Shown piece by piece: positions 50,077-61,821 of a stretch of 64,000 bases of DNA. The notes beneath the pieces are model-generated. The model saw only the letters and a program-made list of their open reading frames with translations, was not told the DNA's origin and made no database searches. Position 1 is the stretch's first letter. Each line of letters begins with the position of its first letter. Source of the stretch: Gymnopilus junonius (lineage: Eukaryota > Basidiomycota > Agaricomycetes > Agaricales > Galerinaceae); assembly GCA_015501075.1 (NCBI GenBank), contig JADNYJ010000012.1:310001-374000 (forward strand), in the 5' to 3' direction. The translations under genes and the position numbers were made by a program.

Positions 50077-51443
50077 ATTCACCGAACGTTGACCAAGGAA
50101 TCAAACAACAGCCTGGATGGACTAGATAGCCCAGTTGCAAGAAGCAGCGCACTTCGAAAGGAAGACGATACCGTTAAGAGGGAAGACGCCAGTTACTTAA
50201 CTAGCGACCTGATTATTTCTCGGCAACTTCAAGCGACGCGCCCTTTAGGCGGCAGAACAGAACAATTTAGAAAATAGAGTGGGAGTGGTAAGTCAGGTAA
50301 GTCGGTGCGGAGGAATTGTGCAGAGAATTAGGCGAAATCAGGCACCGGCTCTGAGGTCACACTCATAAGACAAATTGAACCTGCAGGGAAATATTTCCAA
50401 GAACGTGCGAAAAACGCCTGATGACTTCAGACGTAATGGTAATCTTCAGAAGAGGCCTTCCTGAAAGATTGAATGATTCGTCAGTTGAAGGCATCCCGTT
50501 AACCCTACAAGGTACCAGCCAACCGTGAAAAGGAGGCCAACCGAAGATAAGATTGAAGAGCGGCTTACACCTTTCCTGCTTTGTCAAATTCTTGTTGGAG
50601 TCGCCTCCTAAGTAGTTTACAGGCATCGCTCCTTGTCTAGGCTGGACGGCCTTCGGTTTTTATATAGAGCTAGAATCAAAGTTCTTTCCATTGAATAAAT
50701 CACGCCTGAGAAGAGAGGCTTACTTACTGGACTTTATACTTGGTACACATGCCAGATTAAAGCAACATTGCTTGGGACTCACGGCGTTTATATCAATGGC
50801 AAAGTACATGTGTTTGGGAGCATGTTAATCCCAGGTTTGATTCCAGCAAGTATCCCAGCTGCAGACAGTTATGAGAAATTGTAGTCGGTCCGAGGCTCAC
50901 CTTTACTTACCATGTGAGGCCGGTCAGGTCCAATGGACTCATAATCAATGACAGATTTACATCTTAGAGCCCAGTACCTACACAGTGCAATGGATGAGGA
51001 GTCTGAAATCCAGTGAAGTCAGGCAAAAGTTAGGGGCCATTGTTATTTTTGGAGCATTGTGTTCAGTCTCCGCTTGTAATTCGTTCTTGAAAGCTTGAAC
51101 TGTAACCTGGAAGTCGGAAGGCTCTTCAACAACTCTTCAAGCTCTCTTACTGAACGTTGAACATTTTGAACTTGAAAGTTTTGGGCGAGCATTTGTTTAA
51201 TATTGGATACTTTTTGGCTGATTCTCATTCCAAAACCTTAGGTTGCTAATAAATTTCCATTTATTAAGCCCATTAATAAGCGCAAAGTCAGCCTGCTTAG
51301 AATAGCCAAGCACGCAAGACCGAGCAAATAGTCAGTTGACTGACACCTGTGTCCATATTATAAGATGCCTCTGTCATCGCGATGGGAACCACACCCACTT
51401 CCCAACTTTCCAACCGTCTAATCTCAAGCTTATTACTCCTGCA
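50077..51443. other. Divergent intergenic region
   Basis: About 1.4 kb between the start of the DUF6533 gene (minus) and the CmcJ-like gene (plus). Minus-strand frames at 50626-50363 and 51228-51043 are open but show no family features. No repeat was recognised. Confidence 0.45.
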
Positions 51444-52394
51444 ATGTCCGCCTCTTCCTCAACTAACGCCAAACTGCTATATCTCGTCCTCCTGTAGACG
51501 GTGTCCGAGCATACCAGCATATCAATGCCGATCCTATAACCGGCGAAAGGAAGAGGAACTTCGAACGAGAGGAAAAAGAAGTCGTCATGAGAATTTGCGC
51601 GGTAAAGAGGACTCCGTCTCACTCGACACTACTGGATTCCAGTACTACAAGCATCCAGCCAACCATACGACGTTTGCCAACGACGAGGAGATTATACGAG
51701 AATACTATCCGGAGAGCATCGAGCTGATCAAGAAGTTAACAGGCGCCAGCCGAGTGGAGTTATTCGATCATAGTAAGTTGGGGGTTATTCTTTTGTTGAG
51801 TATTTCTTTAACGTTTTTTTCTTTATCTTAGCCGTACGTCGTCGCCGTCCCGACCAAGTTGGCGATACACCAGATACTCGCCAGCCAGTTGCTCAAGTTC
51901 ATGTCGACCAGACGACTAAATCTGCTGTGGCACGCGTTCACCGACATCTCCCGGCTGAGGATGTGCCCAAGTTGTTGGCGAACCGTTTCCAAATCATAAA
52001 CCTCTGGCGACCTATCAGCCATCCAGCCTTTGATTGGCCACTTGCACTCTGTGATCATCGCAGCGTCGGTCCGAACGATGTGTTCCCAATGGCACTGGTC
52101 TATCCTGATCGCGAAGGCGAGACCCTCGGCGTAAAGCACTCCCCTGGCCACAAGTGGAAGTTCCTGTCCGGAATGACACCCGACGAGTTAGTCCTTATCA
52201 AATGGTGCGCTACCTTTGAGTGAATTCATCTGTGATAATCACTGACTTAAGATAAATTTTGTAGTTTCGACACCATTCAGGACGGTAGCGTCGCGATCTT
52301 CACGCCACACACCGGTTTCCAGGATCCTAATACACCTGCCGGTACACCCCTCCGGGAGTCGATTGAACTACGCGCTCTTGTGTTTTATGACTAG
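51444..52394 (+). CDS. CmcJ/AsaB-like oxygenase-family protein (two frame breaks)
   Basis: Three exons: 51444-51771, then from about 51832 to 52204, then about 52265-52394. The protein opens MSASSSTNAKLLYL and continues DGVRAYQHINADPITGERKR, NLRGKEDSVSLDTTGFQYYK, SRVELFDHTVRRRRPDQ, QPVAQVHVDQTTKSAVARVH, NLWRPISHPAFDWPLALCDH and GTPLRESIELRALVFYD. This is the fungal CmcJ-like family (named for a cephem methoxylase subunit), common in secondary metabolism. The HVD and a later His (GVKHSPGHKW) could form an Fe(II)/2-oxoglutarate site, and the Arg near the end could bind the co-substrate. The frame is broken twice near the start, at 51485-51492 and 51587-51593. Each break is cured by one base (CCC for CC, GG for G). 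Confidence 0.83.
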
Positions 52395-52951
52395 CTAACT
52401 CATTATGGGTCTGAAATATGTAATATGGCCTATGTACGAATGAATACAATTACCTTCGAAGTGTCTAGCCCAGATAGAGGTCACGATCAGCATGCTTTGG
52501 AGGTGGTGTCGATGCAAGTAGGTCTGAACCGGATGTCCTTATGACAGCTTCCCAAGCTGTAACATGTCCCATTTAAATATCATTCTACCTTATTCTCGAT
52601 AGGACACGTCTACGTTTATAACGTACTGTACTTTGGCTTGAACCATACGCTACTACGTTGCTAATCGCTGTCGCCCGTTTTTAATTTATGACGCCTCGGG
52701 GAGGTGTCATTTACCTGAGTAAGCGTAGAAGCCTTGAGCCGGGCTTTTACCAAACAATACCGGTCACCGAACGCGACATGGTCTGCGTAAAAACCACGTT
52801 GTAGTTTCTAAATCATTAAATACCCAGCCAATTAAAACATTGATTATGTCCTGTCACTCCTTCCAATGGCATTCCAGGACACCAGCACATAAATTTAAAT
52901 TCTATAACAGTCAATGGGGAATATTAGAAGGGAGAGAAGACAAGTCAGTTG
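52395..52951. other. Spacer before the decayed copy
   Basis: About 560 bp with no gene recognised. It separates the CmcJ-like gene from its truncated duplicate. Confidence 0.5.
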
Positions 52952-53382
52952 TCTAATCTATGAGGCAAAGAAGATTTCGTGAGCCTCGACACTGCTGGAT
53001 TTCAGTACTACAAGCAGCCAGCCAAGCATCCACTCGATAATGGCAAATAGATTCCCCAGGAATATTATCCTGAAGGCATTGAGCTTTTCAATAAGACGAC
53101 CGAGCCAGCCGAGATTTAGTAAGTTAGGGGTCATTTGGGTTCAAATAGGTAATTACCTTACCATATATGTGTTAGCCGTCACCATCGCCGTCCGGGTCAA
53201 GTTGGCGACTCTCCATCTCCAGCTGATTTCTCAGGAATATAGTTTTCCAGACCATTTGTCTAGGATGACCCCAGATGAGTTCGCACTTATTGAATGGTTC
53301 GTCTCTCGCAACAATGTATAGGGTTCCTCGAAAGTGTGTTGACTCGGAATTACGCACTCTGGTCTTCTATGATCGAGTGACG
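52952..53382 (+). pseudogene. Truncated duplicate of the CmcJ-like gene
   Basis: The region repeats the upstream gene in the same order. It has KEDFVSLDTAGFQYYKQPAK, then a stop, then QEYYPEGIELFNKTTEPAEI and an intron-like GTAAGT, then DNA matching the start of exon 2 (GTCAAGTTGGCGA). It then jumps directly to the end of exon 2 (MTPDEFALIEW), losing about 300 bp in between. The final piece LRTLVFYDRV corresponds to the parent C-terminus ELRALVFYD. Stops, small indels and the internal deletion show real decay, unlike the single-base breaks elsewhere. It lies about 560 bp downstream of the parent in the same orientation, so it is a tandem duplicate. Confidence 0.8.
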
Positions 53383-54581
53383 TAATGTGGAAGTAATGAC
53401 TGATCTTATAAAGTGCACATAGGTGCACATACTTGACCGTCAAAGCACGATGCGATGCGACGGCGAACGGTGGCCAAGCCTGAAAGACTCTGAAATTACT
53501 GGATTTCTGTGGCGACATGGTCAGGTGATCAGGAACAACCTGAACACGAGCGTTTCGGGCCTCGGTTTCTAACCTTTTTTAACCCGAGCCGCGAGCAAGT
53601 CAGCAATCATTCGTGACGGAAATCGACACATTATTTTCTTGGCTGCATGTATGGGAGTAGCCTCTCATAGCACTGGGCGGTCCACCTCGTCTTTCAGAGC
53701 CTTTTGCTTTCGGACCTTGAAGACACCAGTTTCCTTGAAAGATACATGGAGAGTCAAACATGGCGAAGGAAATACAGCAGAGCGCGATATTAATGCTAAA
53801 CTGCATACGATCAATGTTCCGCACGTCGCCCCTGTTCTCGCTAGGGATGACGTTACCTCGCAAACGATGAAAACAGCTGATTTAGTACAGGTGAAGTGAA
53901 TTCAGGATAACCCATTACAGGTCATCCGCAAATTCCAGCTCTATCGGTTGGTCGTTCACGAAATAGCCGAACCGCTATCTTACTTCCAGAACACGAAAGA
54001 ATTAGTCCGCGTTTTTCGTGATGCACTTAGAGGTGGATGGTGTATAGAGAGAAAGCGACCTTCATGAGGAAGAGGGTGTTAGCGAGAACCGACCTAAACT
54101 TCGGTAGTCCCAGGCACTCCAAGTTTCAGTCTGTTCTCATAGTAAGCAGCGAAAGAAGACCACTAACGCTAGTTTTTATATACCCCCCGAGGTGACTGTA
54201 CAGGCCAATTTCGGTCGGGGACGCTTCACTTTTGGTTTCTGTAGATCGGATGCCATTAACCGAAATATCCGGCCACTGAGTCGACCTTCAAGCTGAAATA
54301 CAGGAGAAGTTCGGTTTTTTTTAGACTGGCGGAGCTGGGATATTCGACGTACGTTGGAGATACATTGGCTTCTAATCTACAATCCTATAGATACACAGGG
54401 GAGAGAGAATGGGGGCTATGATCATGAGGGGAAGGGTATAATGGAAATGAAAATGTTGTAAACTGAGAAAACGATTGGAAAGCAACAAAGGCCAAGACAA
54501 CGATGAAACAACTTCGTGACTTCATGTCTGCCTGCAGCAAGCCATGACAGATTCCGCCTTGCAAGTCTTCTTCGAATTTAA
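53383..54581. other. Convergent intergenic region
   Basis: About 1.2 kb between the pseudogene and the 3' end of the stomatin-like gene. The frame at 53639-53899 is open but shows no motif. Nothing else was recognised. Confidence 0.5.
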
Positions 54582-56227
54582 TCAATTCGCCAACAGTGCA
54601 CCCTCCGCCCTCCCTCTGCCTGCCGTCGACTTATTACTTCCCTCAATTCCAGCCTTAACACTCTGCGCATAATCCACGTTGAACGCATCATTCGCCTGGA
54701 CCCCAAGAGAAGCTTTATCTCCGAAAAAATACGTCGAGTTGGATTTACTCTCTGCGATGGCTTTGAGCTGTTCGAGACGCTTGAGTTCGACGAGGGTCGA
54801 TAGAGCGAGTTTGCGGTGTTCGGGGGCGATGGTGGGCGGTTGCTCATTAGGGTTTGTGGATGGGGATGACGATGGGCTCCCGGAGAGGGCGCGGGCGATG
54901 GACTCGACTTGCTGGGCCAGGGCGGTAGCTTCCATTAGTGCTTGTTGTTGGCTTGCAGAATGGAAATTAGTATACAACCTCAACGAAGAAAGATTTTGAA
55001 AAGAATGCTTACCGGGCTTCTGCCTCTCTGTAGACGGTCTTATATTTCGCATCCGCCTCGTTTGACTTTGCTTCCAACTAGATGGTGCGCAGTCAGCATG
55101 GTTATATAATAGATGAAAATCAAAAACACGTACATGCCCCTCACTTTCCAAAATTACCCTCTGCTTCTGTCCTTCTGCGACATTAATCTGGGCTTGAGTG
55201 TCGAGCAGCTGCTTTCTCCTATTTCGTTCCGCTTCCATTTGTAGCTCCAGTTGTCGCTGTTATAATCGAATGTTATGTCTCTAATAATGAAATAATAATA
55301 TGCTGTTAATAACGTACTTCAACTTCCCGGTTCGCTGGCTGGAACGATTGAACTTCAAATCGTGTGCATTCTACACCCCAATTCTACATACCGTCAATAA
55401 GAAATTCCTTGGTACGTATGGTAAGGGCACTTACAGCAATAGAATTTCCAATGATAATGTTCAGCTGTTGATTCAGGCCATTTCGATCTGCGATGACCTT
55501 GTGGTAGGAAGAAAAATAACTTCAGATTTGGAGTAAGTAGTGAAGAAGCAGGAGGTCACTTACCTGGTCGTATGTGAACGTTCCAAGGACGGATCGCATG
55601 GCAGAGGTTCCGATATTTTGCACGTTCCTCGTAACCTCTGAAACGGCGAAGCATGCCTGCATCAAATTATTCGGATTCAACAGAAATTTGAGGGAAGAGT
55701 TCAATTATTCTGACCTTATAACTATCCGTGATCCGGAAGAAAAGGGATCCAGAGCACAACACTGGGACCTGCCGGTTGAAAACCATGAATTCAGCGTATA
55801 CTTTTCGAACAGAAGATATGTACGGACATTATCAGCGGTATATCCTGGTAGCTGTTCATTCGCAACGGTCAACAAGTTTTTGAGGCCTAGTCGATGGAAT
55901 AAAACTTACATTGGGTATGTCAACTGAAGATTCGCGAACGTCGAGGACAGTAAGGGTGTGGTAGAAGGGTATATTGATGTTTAAACCCGGTGTCAGCTTA
56001 ACTGGTTTGCGGCCAAGGCTAGTAACAACAAAGAGTAAGTCGGAGTTCTCGAATTGACTGAGATGTCATATTTACGCAAGACGCCAGCCTTCATGACCTT
56101 GCTCAATGATTGTGAGGAAAGTTCGGCGGGTTATGAGTGCTGGAGAAGAGCGCAAGCGTAGTTTCAGCGCCCGATTGCGAGCGGCTGTCGTGAAATTTGG
56201 TCTTGCCGCACGACTTGCGATGTTCAT
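54582..56227 (-). CDS. Mitochondrial stomatin-like protein (SPFH/Band 7)
   Basis: Starts MNIASRAARPNFTTAARNRA with an Arg-rich, acid-free leader typical of mitochondrial import, then LITRRTFLTIIEQGHEGWRL. SPFH blocks follow across several short exons: LGRKPVKLTPGLNINIPFYH, LTVLDVRESSVDIP, GYTADNVPVLCSGSLFFRIT, AMRSVLGTFTYDQ, and the oligomerisation helix MEAERNRRKQLLDTQAQINV / AEGQKQRVILESEGH. A C-terminal helical part (LALSTLVELKRLEQLKAIAE) and a short Gly/Ser tail complete it. This is the SLP-2 type, an inner-membrane scaffold that binds cardiolipin and stabilises respiratory and protease complexes. All exons joined in phase without breaks. The gene is divergent from ULA1. Confidence 0.9.
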
Positions 56228-56664
56228 TCTCGTATGGCAAAGGGATGGAAAAGACTTGAGGTTTTGAGGACTAGTTTAAAAATAGACTGGTTGAGGACGA
56301 TGGTGGGGGCGCTCTGCAAAGAAGCTGGCTATATAAATAACGTAAATGGTTGGCCTGGGACAATTTGAAGGACCTTTAATTGAGTGCCGAACAGACACGT
56401 CGCGAACAGCCACAACGGATATCGAGTCAACTTGTCAAGGTCCGACTCGAGGATAGTTGTCGACGTAGTTTACCGGCGCGGCCAACCTATAGTCTTGAGA
56501 ATCAACAAAGAACAACAGGCGGACCGGTCTTCGAATGGCGGCCGCGACCGTCCCTCGTCGGGGACCCGGAGTGCCTTTGTAAGGTTATTGGCCGGGCATT
56601 CAGTAGTCAGCGCGTCAATATCACTCATTCTTTTACCATCTTCTACGCGACTTTTTCTAAGATC
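56228..56664. promoter_or_regulatory. Shared upstream region of stomatin-like gene and ULA1
   Basis: The 437 bp between two divergent start codons. An AT-rich TATATAAATA-like word (read on plus) near 56330 could serve the stomatin-like gene. No element was assigned to ULA1. Confidence 0.35.
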
Positions 56665-58587
56665 ATGAGTGCTCTGAACATTGAGGAATCTACGACTGCA
56701 CTGGTGACAGAGTAAATGTTTTCTGCACGGTCTTTGGATATTTTCTGAAGATCTCAATTCGATAGGCAAGCACCAGATAATAAGACAAAACGATATGATC
56801 GACAACTACGGTGAGCCATCGTGTTTCTGGAGACTAAACATGCTAGAGATTTAATGATCGAAATCGCAGGTTGTGGGCGGCTTCAGGCCAAAATGCCCTG
56901 GAGTCATCGCGCATCTTGGTCATCTCCGGTACCGCCACATCCACATCGATTCTAAAGAACCTTGTTCTCCCTGGAATCGGACAATTCACCATCCTTGATT
57001 CAACCAAAGTAACCCCTGAAGATGCCGGGAACAACTTTTTCCTTGAAGGGCCATCGAGCATTGGGAAATCGCGTGCAGAGGAAGCTGTCCGGCTGCTCTC
57101 AGAGCTGAATGATGGCGTCGAGGGCAAGGCTGATCTGAGATCTTTGGAGGAGGTTCTGGAGAAGGACAAAGAGTGGTTATCGGAATTTACGATCGTCATC
57201 GCTCATAATCTGGAGGCCGCGTTGCTTGACAAGCTTTCTGGCCTGTTATGGGAAGATCAAGGGTTTCCCTCTCTGGTGGTCGTGCGATCAGCAGGGTTCT
57301 TGGCCGAGTTTTACATCCAATATCATGAACACACAGGTGCGAGTCTCGTCAATCCGCTCTGTCGCGTATTTACTGACCAACATTGGTATTTAGTCATTGA
57401 AAGTCATCCAGAGACCGCGCAATCACTAAGGCTCGACAAACCTTTCCCTAGCTTGTTAGATTATTCGATGTCGCTCGATTTTGAGAACATGGACGTGACA
57501 GACCACGCCCATGTACCGTACCTATTCATTCTCGTCCGCCTACTCGAAGAGTGGAAAAAGACAGTGAGCGTGTCTCCCCTCCCATAGAAAAGTCAGCACC
57601 TAACATCATTCCTAACCAAACCAAAGCATAACGGTTCACCACCGGCAACCTACGCCGAAAAGAAGGAATTCAAGAAGTCGATCCTCTCAATGCGCAAGAA
57701 GCACGACGAGGAAAATTTCGAAGAAGCAGAAGCTCAAGCCTACCGCGCCTGGACACCCACCACCGTCCCCTCCGATATCTCTGCCCTCTTCACAGACCCC
57801 AAAGTCCTCTCACTCACCGACTCCTCGCCACCCTTTTACCACCTCGTCTATGCCCTGTCCAAGTTCGTCGAAGACCAACCATATCACGCTCTGCCTTTGA
57901 CCAGTACACTGCCGGATATCAAGGCGAGCACGGACTCGTATATACATCTACAGAAATTGTACAAGGCCAGGGCGGAGGAAGAAAAGCAGATTTTCAAGAG
58001 TTACTTGAAGGTGCCAGTAGAAGAGGATATGGTTGATGCATTTTTGAAGAATTCGCATGCGTTGAAACTGTTGAGAGGGAAGAAATGGGGTGCTTTGGAA
58101 GCTGATAAAGAAGCATTAGGTATTGCAAATTTCTATCAAAACAAGAACAGGCAGCTGACTGTTGCGTCATTGTCACAGTTTCTGCTATCGAAACTGCGCC
58201 CAAGCAGCTTTCTACGCATCTGGCTTTGACAGCCCTCACATCTCTGGCTGCCAAGAACCAGCCAAACGCTCCTCTGACTCCCACAGTTGAAGATCTCACT
58301 GCTGAAGCTCAAACTCTGCTGCCACCAGGTACTGACCTCCCAGACGAATTCCCAGATGCTGTTGGTGAAGTGTACGTCAACCATCTTTCTCTTGCTTTGT
58401 GCGATCGACGTTGATTACTGTACCCACTGTCAGTGCTCGCTCACCCACCGCCGACCTACCCAACACGGCTGCTCTGCTTGGGGGCCTGGTCGCTCAGGAG
58501 GTCATCAAGATGATTACGAAGCAGTACATCCCAATTAATGGGTACTGTATCGTTGATCTCATCGAGACCTGGACTGGGATACTTTGA
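56665..58587 (+). CDS. ULA1: NEDD8-activating enzyme E1 regulatory subunit
   Basis: Seven exons join in phase and encode about 520 residues. The opening MSALNIEESTTALVTEQAP leads into DNKTKRYDRQLRLWAASGQN, the hallmark of the APP-BP1/AOS1 branch. Next come LVLPGIGQFTILDSTKV, EDAGNNFFLEG, TIVIAHNLEAALLDKLSGL, VRSAGFLAEFYIQ, LDFENMDVTDHAHVPY and a C-terminal TAALLGGLVAQEVIKMITKQ followed by YIPINGYCIVDLIETWTGIL. The protein lacks the catalytic-Cys domain, as expected for the regulatory half. With Uba3 it activates NEDD8/Rub1 for cullin modification, which in turn activates SCF ligases of the kind F-box proteins serve. The insert near 57690-58110 is helical and charged, as in other family members. 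No frame breaks were found. Confidence 0.92.
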
Positions 58588-59003
58588 TTCCGATTGGAGT
58601 TAGAGGTTTGATTCGCGGCCACCTCTCTTTTTTTGTAATTTCTCTTCGGACGGGGTCACGGACGATACGTCTATTTAGATGGATAGAAGAAGGTGAATGA
58701 TCAGAAGTCGACTGTGAAGGGAGATTGCATGTGCATGTTCAATTCTATTTGGAATTCAATCACTGTTTTGTCTTTTTGCTGTACTTTTTTTTTGTTATGA
58801 GATACTACATACGTTGGTAAATCGAAATGCTATGTTGCTTGCTATCGTGTTTGGCGTTCCACAATCAAAACGAAGGCCCGAATCCTTTTTCGTTATATAG
58901 TTAGTCCTAGAAACTACATTTTATAGTAAATTACACCCGAAAAGCCCAAGAAAAATATAGCATATGATCAGTAATCTATCTACGTCCATGCGGCTACGAG
59001 CCT
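58588..59003. other. Convergent intergenic region
   Basis: About 416 bp between the ends of ULA1 and the DUF1996 gene. No element was recognised. Confidence 0.5.
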
Positions 59004-61106
59004 CTAAAAATGGGCCCACATCATACTCATCACAATCCCCAATGCAAATACCAAGATCTGTTGCTCTTTGGCGACCGCAAACTTGCTAGATGCAGCACTC
59101 TTCGGGGTAGGCGTTGGAGAAGCAACAGACAAGCACTGGGCATCAGAGTGCAAGGTGGCATCTTGAGGTCCGGCTTGGATCGGGTTACACCTGGACCAGT
59201 AGTGACAAGTTAACACATCGCTTCTCAGAGGAGAGAAGAACCGCAGAAACGCACCCAGGCAACTTATCCAGCAGCCCGTCAATCGTCTCGTTCACCACCG
59301 GCGAGATTTTGCATTCGCCTGCGAGGGTTGAGTTTGTGACGTTGAGGAATGAGCAGGCTTCTGTTACTCCTTGTCCAGTGGGGTTGCTTGGGTTGTTGCA
59401 TTGGTCAATGGCGTTTTGCAGGGCCTGCAGAAGTAAACATGAGGATATTGGAATTTCTTTCTGATACATGCTTACTGGGTATCCCAGCCGTTCTGGAAAT
59501 CACCGTGCCACGAGAAACCTGTTGGGTCCCTGTTGCGACAGTTAAATAGGGCGTATGTTAAGAAAGGCATAGCTGAAAGCCTACCCAGTGGCTGAAGTGA
59601 GAAGCACTTGGTCAGTAAACTTTAAATCCTAAAAAAAGGTGCCGACATACAGTACACGAACGGCCAAGAATCTGAGGAAGAGTTCCATCTATCTGCGAAG
59701 GAGTGTACGTCCCAAGTAACCTTTTCAAATAATTCCAATAGTCAGCATTACGTCGGTTGGTACATTTGACCCGTAATAACCGACTGACCTCGTATAAGAC
59801 GGTCATCAGCCCGACAGGATGTGTGGAAGGGCAGGCACCGTTGTCAAGATCTGACAGGAACGCGGTGTGGTTCGTATGATCAGGCGAGTCAAGATTCTTG
59901 CATACGTTGGAAAATAAGGAAACAAGGACAACTGCCCAAATATTGGTTGCTCACCACACCGTCCCAGCAAGCCGGGAAATGAATCCTTGCATTCAAGCCA
60001 GCCTAGACAGCGCAATAGGTGAACATTCTAGCAAAGAAATTTGCATAATCCATTACAGAAAACTCACTTCGCAGTCAGTGGTAGGAAATCCACCATCTAC
60101 GGAAGGTGTGTCAATAAGACTGGAAAAGGCGAACTTGTTGATACTCTACTCATACTTGTCTGGTCACTGTTATATCCTTGCGCAGAGCTGTTAGAGTACC
60201 TCAAACACTCCCATTCGATGGCCCTTTCCGCCAACTCTCCTTGGGATCCATCTCCAGGTGTAAATCTGTAAATATGAACGAAATTATGATCGAATATTTT
60301 GTGGAAAATAAGATGGTATTGACACCCACTTTCTGGAACGCCGAGTAGGACTCCCACTGATCATCTTGAAACCTGGTGGAAAGGCTTTCAAGCCCGTTCC
60401 TCCGTTGCTCGTATCATTATTTCCTCTGTTCTCGTAGTATACAAGCAGTCCTGATCCATGGAACATTAGACTTTCCATTTAAAAACTATAAGAAAGAAGA
60501 AATAGGAAAGCACCTCCGTTTGGCACTGGTGTAAACGACTTATTTTGTGGATCTTGAAAATACAGTTTTGGGAACCCTGGCGAATTCATTTAATATATAG
60601 CCTCGTGAACGCTTTCATATAGGGCGTACAATAATTTGACGAATCCTACATTTCGTTTGGAATAACCATGGTAAGTGGTACGTGACAGAAACACAATCCA
60701 TAACGCTCACTTGAGATACTAAACAATTTGTGCATGTAGATGTTCGTAGATTATCGTAAGTACTGTTTGAGGCAAACACTAGACTGTAGTTGAGAGTTAT
60801 CTGAGATAAATGCTTGAAAAACCCACTGTTGCCGCCGTGGATGGTCTGTAACAGAATATTTAGCCTGCATTACAGAATGGTGAGTAGCAATGAAAACACA
60901 CATGGACATGGTTCGAGGGCGACACTCCAGGAGAGATAATTGGGTCAAGTCGTTCTACGAATCTTTAGAAAGGACCAGAACAAAAATAGACCACCCTTAC
61001 CCTGCACCAAAGGAGTCGTGCACGACACTCTGAACCACGCGTTTACAGGCCGGTAGTTCAACGCGGCACCGAGCAAGGCAATAGTAGGCAACCTGTGGAA
61101 CAGCAT
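59004..61106 (-). CDS. Secreted DUF1996 protein, possibly membrane-tethered
   Basis: About 15 short exons. The protein opens with a signal peptide (MLFHRLPTIALLGAALNYRP, ending VNA) and continues RLDPIISPGVSPSNHVHTIH, SNYWFPKLYFQDPQNKSFTP, LLVYYENRG, FPPGFKMISGSP, GFPTTDCEAGLNARIHFPAC, WDGVNLDSPDH, DNGACPSTHPVGLMTVLYEV and STGDPTGFSWHGDFQNGWD. These are the characteristic DUF1996 blocks. A Ser/Thr/Pro linker (SPTPTPKSAASSK) and a final hydrophobic stretch (ILVFALGIVMSMMW) suggest a GPI anchor or membrane tail. Function unknown; family members are extracellular in fungi. The His and Cys pattern suggests a compact, disulphide-bonded fold. One exon (59585-59591) is only 7 nt and is demanded by phase. 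Confidence 0.88.
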
Positions 61107-61821
61107 GGTGGCAGTCTGAACAAAGGATCAACCTCGATGGCCCATTGTACCTTGCTGGCTTATATGCTTCTCATTGGCCCTCATCCGTAAGCCTATCATC
61201 AAAGACGAGTAGAACTGTGACAGCCGGTGCAGACAAACCAACCCTCTTCTACGGGAGGCACGGAAGACTGTCCATCTCCTGTCCATTTTGACAAGACATG
61301 CGTCGGAAGGACGGCGACAGAGCGTTCTCGGGCCTGGATTTCGACATAAAAATTTCGGAGGAATGTGATGCTTTGATCGGGCCTCGGACGTTGTGTGGTT
61401 TTCAGACCATGACAGACGCCGCACGACTGAGATAAAGGATTAAGCACAGCTCCCAGAGCTGCACGAAGGAGCTGGATTGGATATCAAAACGAAGGCATTA
61501 TGAATGCCACGGGGGCCCAGGGGTGACCCGGTGTAGTGAGGGTATAATGATTAATCACATAGAGCCTGTGAACGTTTATATCGTGAAACGAATATGCGAT
61601 AAGTGAAGGTATACAGAACAAAGGTACGAACAATTGCGCCCTACTTCTTTGACCTGTCGACAGTCCAAAGCTTGGCTTCCTTTCATTTGTCTAATGTTAG
61701 GTAGTGCATGCCTTTCGGCAGGCTATATAAAGTTCGGGATGCGATAGGACCATGAAGAACGTCACGAACATGGTAAAATTGCATTCATCCAAGCCTGGAG
61801 GCCTCTGAATCATGACGGTAG
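61107..61821. other. Intergenic region
   Basis: About 715 bp between two minus-strand genes. Minus-strand frames at 61447-61128 are open but show no motif. The left end is the promoter region of the DUF1996 gene. Confidence 0.45.

Noticed and set aside
51043..51228. A charged 61-codon minus-strand frame that looks helical
   Set aside because: It is short, lacks splice partners and is rich in CTTCAA-type simple repeats that create the helical look.
60070..60200. An apparent frameshift in the DUF1996 gene
   Set aside because: Using the GTGACC donor after GGATATAAC and the TAG acceptor before GGTGGATTTCC restores phase and the conserved GFPTTDC block.
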